Assembly: GCA_023397505.1 (NCBI GenBank)
Contig: JAEWUC010000003.1
Span: forward strand, 1-64,000
Length of the DNA: 64,000 nucleotides
Direction of reading: 5' to 3'
Origin: Bacteroidota bacterium
GTDB taxonomy: Bacteria > Bacteroidota > Ignavibacteria > Ignavibacteriales > Melioribacteraceae
The stretch's first letter is position 1. The number at the start of each line of letters is the position of its first letter. The notes beneath the pieces are model-generated. The model searched no databases. It saw only the letters and a program-made list of their open reading frames with translations, and was not told the origin of the DNA. This document shows positions 55,545 through 63,042 of this stretch, in pieces. The position numbers and the translations under genes are program-made.

Positions 55545-56663
55545 TTATTTTATCTCGCCTTGAATGTATGCAGAAAAAGGTATTTCTCCCTGCTTTCCAA
55601 CAAATTTGGCATCGGGAACTTCAATCTTAAACGTATGATTTCCTTTTTCCAAAATGTCCAAATCATAAACTCGAATAGGAATAACATCTCCCGGGCACCA
55701 ATTACTAAAGGAACTCCATTCAGCTTCTGTTCGCGCTTTTGTTCCGTATATGCCGTTGCTTTGAGTGTTATACATTCTAAACGGCTCACAGGATTTACCG
55801 CCCGGCTTATAAACACTAATAAGATTATTATCAAAATAAATATAATGTTCTCTTCTATTGTATTCTTCACCACCGTTGTTGGCGCCGTGGTTTGAAGTTA
55901 TTAAATATACTTTTGCATTTTTGATAGAGGATGTTAATTCAATCGGCAAAGATTTAATTGTCTTTCCAACTTCATCAGTAACCTTGTAATTATTTAAATA
56001 TACATAACTCGCTATCGGAGCTAAGTATTGGTTGCTTGCTTTCAAGTTTTCATCAGTCGAATTTAAGGTAACGGTCCCATAAAATGTATAATTTTTTCCG
56101 TCACATCCGGCTATTTGTTTATTTGCCGCATAAGGTACTCCAAATATGTCAAGCTCCATCCAAAAATCATATTTGCTTGAATAGTTTTCATCTTTAAGAA
56201 GAGCTGCTATATTATCGATTTCAAATTTGTAAGGCACCTCTTGAGGTGATTTGTTCTTGTCCATAAAGGGAGTAATAAATCGTGCAATTTCGATTTGATG
56301 TACTATTCTTGATTTATTATAAGGTTCATTTTTATTAATAAGACTCAAATATACGCTGCCTATTCTATCGTAATTATCGCAGGCGGCTTTAACAATTATT
56401 TCCATTTCCAATTTTTGCTTCAACCCGTTGATAAAACTAGCGGGGATTTTTGTAACATATCTTGAATTCTGAATTCGAATTACTCCTTCAGGAATGGGCT
56501 CGCTAACAGTCTCGGCATAGCCGTCATAAAACAAAACACCGTCAAATATTTTTAATGAAGAATCTTTGTTTTCTACGGCATTTTCTGATGGATTATTATT
56601 ACAGCTATTGACAAATAGAATAACTAAAATTGATACCGATGACAATAAGATGCGTTTTTTCAT
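55545..56663 (-). CDS. PNGase F-like lipoprotein (peptide-N-glycosidase)
   Basis: The 372 residues begin with a lipoprotein signal (MKKRILLSSVSILVILFVNSC, lipobox VNSC, Cys21). The rest matches the two jelly-roll domains of Elizabethkingia PNGase F. In the first domain 'ACDNYDRIGSVYL' and 'IEIARFITPF' correspond to PNGase F 'CDEWDRYANVYV' and 'YEIGRFITPY', placing D99 at catalytic Asp60. In the second, 'EEYNRREHYIYF' corresponds to 'AEWCFRTHTIAI' (E267 at Glu206) and 'NWCPGDVIPIRVYDL' to 'GWCPGMAVPTRIDVL'. E170 may match Glu118. PNGase F cuts between asparagine and the first GlcNAc. I aligned from memory, so details may shift. As an outer-membrane lipoprotein it would release glycans at the surface. 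It lies upstream of fucA on the same strand. Confidence 0.83.
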   Translation of the reverse strand: MKKRILLSSVSILVILFVNSCNNNPSENAVENKDSSLKIFDGVLFYDGYAETVSEPIPEGVIRIQNSRYVTKIPASFINGLKQKLEMEIIVKAACDNYDRIGSVYLSLINKNEPYNKSRIVHQIEIARFITPFMDKNKSPQEVPYKFEIDNIAALLKDENYSSKYDFWMELDIFGVPYAANKQIAGCDGKNYTFYGTVTLNSTDENLKASNQYLAPIASYVYLNNYKVTDEVGKTIKSLPIELTSSIKNAKVYLITSNHGANNGGEEYNRREHYIYFDNNLISVYKPGGKSCEPFRMYNTQSNGIYGTKARTEAEWSSFSNWCPGDVIPIRVYDLDILEKGNHTFKIEVPDAKFVGKQGEIPFSAYIQGEIK

Positions 56664-56962
56664 TTTTCACAATTCATAGTTTATTCTTTTATAAAATAAA
56701 CAATCTTATTGGAAATAACCATATTTTCTTTAATCCATCGGTAAAAAAAACCAATGAGCATAACTTTAACAACAGTATCGATTTTATCATGATACAACAA
56801 TATTTGTGGAAAATTTTGAATTTTAATGAATTTGTCCCCAAATCAATTCATTCATGATGATTGATAGATATTTTTCTTCTAAAATATATTTTAGACTTTT
56901 GTTGATTATTTGCTATCTGAGGATTGATTTAATACATTCTGATGGTTTTCAAGAACGATTTG
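56664..56962. other. Spacer upstream of the PNGase-like gene
   Basis: This 299-base AT-rich stretch lies between the gene relic ending at 56963 and the PNGase start. A hairpin at 56825-56852 is the only structure: AATGAATT pairs with AATTCATT (8 of 8), and inside it TTTG pairs with CAAA around a four-base loop. On the minus strand it could end transcription coming from nifA or regulate the PNGase gene. Confidence 0.5.
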
Positions 56963-57170
56963 TTAAAACTCATACATAGAAAGCAGATTAACATAAAACA
57001 TACTTTTTGAATGTGGTTGTAAACGCCATGTAAAATCTAAGCGGAGAAAAGTAAATATGTTGCCAATTCCAAAACCTGTTTCGTATAAATGTTTTGAAGT
57101 ATGAATTTGCGGGTACCCATCAATCCAGCCGTATTTGCCTAAGATTAGGAAATCATATTTGTTGTTTTTA
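56963..57170 (-). pseudogene. Relic of a DUF5686-type outer-membrane barrel gene (C-terminal end only)
   Basis: About 68 codons in one frame, ending in TAA at 56963, encode the C-terminal strands of an outer-membrane barrel: 'YETGFGIGNIFTFLRLDFTWRL' and a final 'FYVNLLSMYEF' ending in Phe. 'E.G.GIENIF..LR.D..WRL' is the end pattern of DUF5686/carboxypeptidase-regulatory barrel proteins. The frame runs upstream into the 3' end of nifA, which stops at 57168, with no room for the rest of the gene. It is therefore a remnant cut at or near the nifA stop codon. Confidence 0.6.
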
Positions 57171-58709
57171 TTTTGAAGCAGCAGACAGGTGCTTAAACCG
57201 TTTGAGATCAATACTGTATTTTTCTATTCTCAATCGTAACATACGTTCTGTTAATTTTAATGCGTTTGCAGTTTGAGCAATATTGCCGTGGTTTGAGGCA
57301 AGCGAATCAATGATTAATTGTTTTTCGATATTATCAATTACTGCTTCCAAACTTCCGATAGAAGAAGGCGCGTCATCAGAAAGAGCGGATTGAAGAGTCG
57401 GGGGTAAATCACTGGATCTTATAACATCACCGGTACTCAATATGGCCGAACGTTCAATACAATTTTCAAGTTCTCTTATGTTTCCCGGCCAATGATACAT
57501 CATCAGTAAATCAATTGCGGAAGAATCGATTCTTTTAATTTTCAAATTATGCTTTTCATTAGTCTTCATTATAAAATGATTAATTAGAATCGGTATGTCG
57601 CTCCTTCGTTCTCTTAGGGAAGGTATATTTATAGGAAAAATATTCAGTCTGTAATATAAATCCTCTCTGAATTTTCCTTCCTTCATCATTTCTTCAAGAT
57701 TACGGTTTGTTGCAGCTATCACCCTAACATTGGTTGTTAAAGTATGACTGCTCCCTATTCTTTCGAATTCTTTTTCTTGCAGGATACGAAGAATTTTCAC
57801 CTGTGTATTCAAGGGTAGATCCCCAATTTCATCCAGGAAAATAGTTCCGCCGTCAGCAAGCTCAAAACGACCTACCCTTTGCGAATCTGCACTTGTAAAA
57901 GCACCTTTTTCGTGTCCGAACAATTCACTTTCAATTAAGTTTTCCTGAAGCGCCGAACAATTAACTTTTACGAGTTGTTTCTTGGTTCGGGTACTATTAA
58001 AATGAATTGCATTAGTGAATAATTCCTTGCCAACACCGCTTTCCCCCCGCAATAAAACAGTCGCATCAGTTTTGGCAACTTTTCTTATCATTTCATATAC
58101 AATCTGCATTTTACTCGACGCGCCAATAATCTCCGGTGAAATTGGTTCGTTTATGGCATCAAGTAGTTTTGAATTTTCTTCGCGTAACCGAGTAAGTTCG
58201 GCGGCATTTTCTCTCAAGGCTCTAACAGTACTTGCAATCATATTCCCAATTATACTCAACAGTCTGAATTCAATTTTAAAAGAAAATGATTCGTAATATT
58301 CCAAACTAAAGCTGAATGTGCCCAGAATTTCTTTCCCCGCTAAAATAGGTACGCAGATAAGGCTGACAAGATATTTGAAATCAACAAGGTCGAGCGAGCT
58401 TTTTATGAAAAGCGGTTCGTGTTTAATTTTCGGCAACATCATCGGTATACCGGATTCAATTACTTTTGCGTGTATACCGGTATCCAATAAATATTTAATC
58501 CGTTTTTTTTCGTTGGAATCAAGTCCGTAAAATTCTTCAGCAATTATTTCACATGTTTCTCTCTTAGTAATTGTTAGAATGCAACAACTAATCCCAAGAT
58601 AATCGCACGTATGTTTTAAAACCGGGTAGACTGCTTTATCAACATTCGGATTCTTGTTAAGCATGCGAGAAATCTCGTAAAGAAACGATATTTCATTTTT
58701 TTTTGTCAT
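57168..58709 (-). CDS. nifA: NifA-type sigma-54-dependent activator
   Basis: The 513 residues have a GAF domain (about 20-165), an AAA+ domain (about 192-425; Walker A 'GESGVGKE' 222-229, Walker B 'FLDEIG' 291-296) and a Fis-type helix-turn-helix (about 460-505). The end 'LTERMLRLRIEKYSIDLKRF' is the NifA/AnfA signature, and the nif genes upstream support this. The sigma-54 contact loop reads GAFTSA (269-274), not GAFTGA. The Cys-rich linker of oxygen-sensitive NifA proteins is missing. It would switch on nif operons with RNA polymerase-sigma54. It is the last gene of the block, 76 bases after the permease gene. Confidence 0.9.
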   Translation of the reverse strand: MTKKNEISFLYEISRMLNKNPNVDKAVYPVLKHTCDYLGISCCILTITKRETCEIIAEEFYGLDSNEKKRIKYLLDTGIHAKVIESGIPMMLPKIKHEPLFIKSSLDLVDFKYLVSLICVPILAGKEILGTFSFSLEYYESFSFKIEFRLLSIIGNMIASTVRALRENAAELTRLREENSKLLDAINEPISPEIIGASSKMQIVYEMIRKVAKTDATVLLRGESGVGKELFTNAIHFNSTRTKKQLVKVNCSALQENLIESELFGHEKGAFTSADSQRVGRFELADGGTIFLDEIGDLPLNTQVKILRILQEKEFERIGSSHTLTTNVRVIAATNRNLEEMMKEGKFREDLYYRLNIFPINIPSLRERRSDIPILINHFIMKTNEKHNLKIKRIDSSAIDLLMMYHWPGNIRELENCIERSAILSTGDVIRSSDLPPTLQSALSDDAPSSIGSLEAVIDNIEKQLIIDSLASNHGNIAQTANALKLTERMLRLRIEKYSIDLKRFKHLSAASK

Positions 58710-58785
58710 ATGAGAATGTGTGCGGGGCCGTGGTACTTTTAATTTTTAGGTATTTGCTACTACAAAACTAATTAAATAAGGAATA

Positions 58786-59940
58786 TTATTCAACATTCTT
58801 TATAATTTTCGGGAACCATTGTTTGCCGTAATACAAAAACAATCCCAGCGGAAGACTTATTGCAAAACCGTAAGGTAAATTGGCCGAAGCCAACCCAACA
58901 GTAATTGCAATAAGAAGCTCGAATGTATTTTGAGTAATATCTTTAAGTAAAGATATTAGGGTTATACTTTCAAAAAGAAGCATCACGCCTAAAATCGGTA
59001 ATGGGAACACACTTAATATATTTTGGAAGTTATGCGAGAACAAGAATCCTATAAGAATAAATAGGTTTCCATAAATAATAACAGAGCCGGCTGTTCTTGC
59101 GCCAAAAGCATAATGCCCCGCTAAACCGCCCGAACCATGGCATGTAGGTATGCCTCCAAAAAATGGTGATATTAAATTCATTACAGAATACGTTAAACTA
59201 ATTTTCCTTACAGATACATCTTTCTCAGGGAAATAATCTTTGGCAATTCGTGATGTTGCTAGAATAGAATTGCCTATTGATAAGGGTATCTGCGGAAGTG
59301 TTAAAAGAAAAAATGCGGAAATGAAATCGTTAACGGAAAAAGTTAATTGTTGTTTGGGTAATTCTATTGTTATTGAAGACAAAACCGTAATATCAAATTT
59401 GTTTAAAAATACTGACGATATAATTCCAAGAGAAATAATAAAAATTGCGGGCGGATATTTGCGGTTGCCAAATAAAAATATTCCTACTATAAAAGCTACG
59501 GCTGCTATTATGTAACCCGGCATTGCTTCGGCGACAATATAGTTTTTTAATGCAAGCATACTTAACTGTATACCCAAGCCAAATTGTATTCCCCGTATTA
59601 CACATTTTGGTGTCCACTCCGCAAATTTATTTATTATTCCCGTAAACGTTAAAAACAACATCGAAATTCCTATCATTAATCCGCCTGCAAACATCATGTT
59701 ACCGCTAAGTTTTTGAGAAATAATTATTGCTGCAAATGCTTTAAGCGGCTGCACAGAAATTGGGATCCCGTATTTCAACCCTGTAAATATTTGCATTGCA
59801 CCAAACATTATTAATGCGCTCGCAGAATCAATCCCGGTTGCAAGGATAATTCCAATGATCAATGGCAAATCCGTTCCGATATCTCCAAATGCACCGGAAA
59901 ATTCATTCCTGTCAAATCTAATATTTTGGAATAGCTTCAT
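58786..59940 (-). CDS. MOT1-type molybdate (sulfate-like) permease
   Basis: The 384 residues show about 10-12 hydrophobic segments and the MOT1/sulfate-transporter landmarks 'FSGAFGDIGTDLPLIIGI' near the start, 'PISVQPLKAFAA', and 'GGIPTCHGSGGLAGHYAFGARTAGSVIIYG'. This family imports molybdate in plants, algae and bacteria. Its position inside the nif operon, 17 bases after the ferredoxin gene, suggests it supplies molybdenum for FeMo-cofactor. ModABC genes are not in this window. It is an inner-membrane protein with no signal peptide. Confidence 0.87.
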   Translation of the reverse strand: MKLFQNIRFDRNEFSGAFGDIGTDLPLIIGIILATGIDSASALIMFGAMQIFTGLKYGIPISVQPLKAFAAIIISQKLSGNMMFAGGLMIGISMLFLTFTGIINKFAEWTPKCVIRGIQFGLGIQLSMLALKNYIVAEAMPGYIIAAVAFIVGIFLFGNRKYPPAIFIISLGIISSVFLNKFDITVLSSITIELPKQQLTFSVNDFISAFFLLTLPQIPLSIGNSILATSRIAKDYFPEKDVSVRKISLTYSVMNLISPFFGGIPTCHGSGGLAGHYAFGARTAGSVIIYGNLFILIGFLFSHNFQNILSVFPLPILGVMLLFESITLISLLKDITQNTFELLIAITVGLASANLPYGFAISLPLGLFLYYGKQWFPKIIKNVE

Positions 59941-59957
59941 AATTGTTTCAATAAAGA

Positions 59958-60260
59958 TTATGATATTAGATAATTATCAGCCCTCTCTCCATTTTCAATA
60001 GCATCGAGGATTTCATCAATTGCGTCCTCGGTTACTTTACCGTACCAATCGTTCTGAGGATAAACAATCATTACCGGTCCTTCCGTACAAACATTTAAAC
60101 AGCCTGTGCTCGATACAATTGCATCAAGTCCGCGGTCGCCGCATTGCTCGGATGTATATTGAATCAATGCCGCGCCGTTTTTTTTGTTGCACGAGCCTTG
60201 CGCTTCGCCGCCTATGCGGTATGAATTGCAAATAAAGAAATGATGTTCAGGCTTTTTCAT
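59958..60260 (-). CDS. Thioredoxin-like [2Fe-2S] ferredoxin of the nif operon
   Basis: The 100 residues carry the thioredoxin-like ferredoxin cysteine pattern: C11-x12-C24 and C54-x3-C58, with an extra C40. 'HHFFICNSYRIGGEAQGSC' and 'TGCLNVCTEGPVMIVYP' are typical of the proteins found beside nifB in many diazotrophs. It probably binds one [2Fe-2S] cluster and donates electrons in or near nitrogenase assembly, or protects the enzyme like the Shethna protein; the exact role is unknown. AAGGAG precedes the ATG, and it lies 52 bases after nifB. Confidence 0.9.
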   Translation of the reverse strand: MKKPEHHFFICNSYRIGGEAQGSCNKKNGAALIQYTSEQCGDRGLDAIVSSTGCLNVCTEGPVMIVYPQNDWYGKVTEDAIDEILDAIENGERADNYLIS

Positions 60261-60312
60261 TTTAATTCTCCTTCTATCTATTATGATTTTATTTCAACGC
60301 TCATTACTGATC

Positions 60313-61566
60313 TCAGCCGCAGCCGCCTCCGCTGCCTGAACAAGATTCCCCGCATATAAATTTTTCAGTGCAGACTGATTTTAACGGTTCTCCTTTATAA
60401 ACCCCGTTCAAACCTTCTTTAATCAACCCGTTCATTTTAATAACTTTAACTCCCAGGCTTTTTAAAATATTAATTGGATTCGGCCCGGCGCCGTTAACTA
60501 AAATTGCGCTGCAATCCAAAAGCTGTTTTGAAAGGTCAATCCATCGCCCATCGCCGCCGCCGGGTTTTGGAGTAGTTCTTTCGTCTACGAGTTTGAACTC
60601 ACCGTTAACAATTCCGTAAATATTGAGAGTCTCGGCTTCGCCCAAATGCTGGTTTACAAAAATTCCTTCTTCAGTTGCAACAGCAACATATGGTCTGTTC
60701 TCGGTAGCGAATAACGGTTTACGAGCTGCCTGATTTAACATATCAATTCTTTCATCTATGTCGTTGCCAAGTAATCCTGCTGAATCCGCACGGCATCTGG
60801 CGCAATGTTTCATAGGCTTAATATATTTGGCGACTTCATTCTGAATATTTTTTATCATCTCTTTAGATGGAATTTCTATTTCTTCAAAGGCGGTATCTTT
60901 ATTCGGGAAAACGGGAATGCAGTTGAACGTATCGGCTCCGAGTTTTGCAACTGTTTCAGCCACCAGTGAAATATGCTTGTCATTCAATCCCGGCAGAATT
61001 ATTGAATTTATCTTAACTGTAAATCCTCTTTTCTTTAAAAGTTCAACAGCTTCCAATTGCTTATCGATAATCAAAGTGCCAGCCTGAACGCCGCGGTAAA
61101 CTTTTTTATTGTAACGAACCCAGGCAAATACTTCCGCTAGAATAACCGGATCAATTGCGTTGATTGTTATTGTTACGTGCGAAACTTCATTATCGTAGAG
61201 TTCATCAATATATTTTGATATTTCCAAACCGTTTGTTGAAAGACAAAGAATCATTTCGGGGAAATTATTTCTGACAAGCCTGATTGTTTCCATAGTTTCG
61301 CGCGCATTTGCGAACGGATCGCCCGGGCCTGCAATACCGGCAACAATTATACTGGGATGTTTTGATGTTAAATTCCGCAGATAATCAACTGATTGTGCCG
61401 GCGATAAAATTACGCTGCTTACACCGGGACGGCTTTCGTTTACGCAATCAAATTTCCTATTGCAATAATTACATTGAACATTACACCCCGGCGCAACAGG
61501 CAGATGCGCTCTTCCGTATTTATGTTTCGAATCGGCTTCAAAACATGGATGCATTGATTTATTCAT
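60313..61566 (-). CDS. nifB: FeMo-cofactor maturase NifB with C-terminal NifX-like domain
   Basis: The 417 residues comprise a radical-SAM domain (about 15-275) with cluster ligands C28, C32 and C35 in 'APGCNVQCNYC', and a NifX/dinitrogenase-cofactor-binding domain (about 300-395, 'QHLGEAETLNIYGIVNG'). 'GIAGPGDPFAN', 'LCLSTNG' and 'IDPVILAEVFAWV' are NifB hallmarks. A Cys/Gly-rich tail ('CSGSGGGCG') ends the protein. NifB builds NifB-co, the 8Fe-9S-C precursor of FeMo-co. It follows nifN by 52 bases. GAGA precedes the ATG. Confidence 0.95.
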   Translation of the reverse strand: MNKSMHPCFEADSKHKYGRAHLPVAPGCNVQCNYCNRKFDCVNESRPGVSSVILSPAQSVDYLRNLTSKHPSIIVAGIAGPGDPFANARETMETIRLVRNNFPEMILCLSTNGLEISKYIDELYDNEVSHVTITINAIDPVILAEVFAWVRYNKKVYRGVQAGTLIIDKQLEAVELLKKRGFTVKINSIILPGLNDKHISLVAETVAKLGADTFNCIPVFPNKDTAFEEIEIPSKEMIKNIQNEVAKYIKPMKHCARCRADSAGLLGNDIDERIDMLNQAARKPLFATENRPYVAVATEEGIFVNQHLGEAETLNIYGIVNGEFKLVDERTTPKPGGGDGRWIDLSKQLLDCSAILVNGAGPNPINILKSLGVKVIKMNGLIKEGLNGVYKGEPLKSVCTEKFICGESCSGSGGGCG

Positions 61567-61618
61567 AATATTCTCTGTTTTTTAAAATCGTTAAAAATGT
61601 TTTGCAAATGAAATTTCA

Positions 61619-63022
61619 TTACATGTATTTATATCCTACCGGTGAATTGTTTTGCTTGTATTCGATTAATGCATTCGAAATTTTATCAAACAGTTGTTGC
61701 GCGCCGCGATATCCGACGTGCAAAATTCTTTGTCCGCCTAAACGGTCATGAATCGGGAAGCCGACCCGCACCAACGGTATTCCCAACTTCCTGGAGATGT
61801 AATATCCTTTTGAATTACCTATTATTATATCCGGCTGCAGCGATTCAATCAATTCGGAAATTTCTTCGAAGTCGATCCCGTCTTTAATAATAATAATATC
61901 GTAATTATTTTTGGTTATAGACGGAATAACTTGTTTCATCAAACCGCTTTCGCCGCCGCTTGCCGCAAGAACTATTTGGATGCCGATTTCATCAAGGAAT
62001 GACGCCATGCTAATAACAAAATCTTCCTCGCCGTAAAGAACAGCTTTTTTATCCATTATATATTTATGACCGTCGATATATGAATCTATCAACCTTCCTT
62101 TTTCCATAATATATTTTTGCGGAATTTCGCAGCCGGTTAAACGCGAGAGAAGTTCCAAAAACTTATCGGTTAAGTTTATCCCTATGGGCATCGATAGTTT
62201 GCTCAAATCAACATTAAAATTATTTTGTAGAAATTCACCCGCGCTGTCATTTGCATGAAAATCTTTAATTCTGCCGTTATGATTTCCTTTGTTAACAACA
62301 TCGCCGAATTCAATACTTGCTCTTGCCGATCCCATTAGTTTGATTTGTTCAATGTCTGTTCCGCCGGGAGAAATTTTAATGTATTCTTTCCACGTCGGAC
62401 TGTCGAGAGTTTCGGAATAATCCGGAAGCATTACGAAATTCAGATTAAAGTCGTTTAAAATTTCCTTTATGCAGCGTAAATCATCCGGGGAAAGGAATCC
62501 TGGGAAAATATTTATATGATTATTCTTTAACCCATCCGAAGAATTATCTTCGCTAAACTCAGTTACAAGAGCTGCGACAGCTTCGTGGAAACCGTCTATA
62601 TGCGTTCCCTGGTAACTTGGCGTTGAAACCGATACAAGGTAAGGCAGATTTTTATGAACATTGTTCCGCTTAAATTCTTTGAGTAAAAGATTTAGATCTT
62701 CGCCGATTGTTTCGCTTAAACATGTAGTACAAATAGCGATAACTTCCGGGTTATACTGGCTTATAATATTATCAAGTCCTTCGGCAAAATTTTTTCCGCC
62801 GCCGAATATTGTTGAATCGATGCTAAAATTTGTTGAAGCAATATCAAACGGCTCTTTGTAATGACTGATCAAATATCTTCGAATATACGTTGAGCACCCT
62901 TGCGAACCGTGAATCAGCGGAACGCAACCTTGAACGCCTTTGAACGCAATACAAGCGCCGAGAGGAGTGCAAACTTTACATGCGTTTCTCGACGCATGAA
63001 ATATTTTTTCAGTTGAGATCAT
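61619..63022 (-). CDS. nifN: Nitrogenase cofactor scaffold subunit NifN
   Basis: The 467 residues belong to the nitrogenase component-1 family. The N-terminal P-cluster-like cysteines are in 'NACKVCTPLGAC' and 'LIHGSQGCSTYIRRYL'; 'VIAICTTCLSETIGEDL' and 'TPSYQGTHIDGF' are typical of NifN. With NifE it forms the scaffold on which NifB-co matures to FeMo-co. It begins 20 bases after nifE and no Shine-Dalgarno sequence is obvious, which suggests translational coupling. Confidence 0.93.
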   Translation of the reverse strand: MISTEKIFHASRNACKVCTPLGACIAFKGVQGCVPLIHGSQGCSTYIRRYLISHYKEPFDIASTNFSIDSTIFGGGKNFAEGLDNIISQYNPEVIAICTTCLSETIGEDLNLLLKEFKRNNVHKNLPYLVSVSTPSYQGTHIDGFHEAVAALVTEFSEDNSSDGLKNNHINIFPGFLSPDDLRCIKEILNDFNLNFVMLPDYSETLDSPTWKEYIKISPGGTDIEQIKLMGSARASIEFGDVVNKGNHNGRIKDFHANDSAGEFLQNNFNVDLSKLSMPIGINLTDKFLELLSRLTGCEIPQKYIMEKGRLIDSYIDGHKYIMDKKAVLYGEEDFVISMASFLDEIGIQIVLAASGGESGLMKQVIPSITKNNYDIIIIKDGIDFEEISELIESLQPDIIIGNSKGYYISRKLGIPLVRVGFPIHDRLGGQRILHVGYRGAQQLFDKISNALIEYKQNNSPVGYKYM

Positions 63023-63042
63023 TTATCAATCCGTTAAAAAAT

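Noticed and set aside
35036..56676. The 9-mer AATTGTGAA before both the ROK regulator and the PNGase start codons as a shared operator
   Set aside because: It also occurs near 11285 in the other orientation; a 9-mer of this composition is expected by chance in a 64-kb AT-rich window.
58710..58785. Sigma-54 (-24/-12) promoter before nifA
   Set aside because: No TGGCAC-N5-TTGC-like sequence is found in the gap; nifA is more likely read through from the nif operon.
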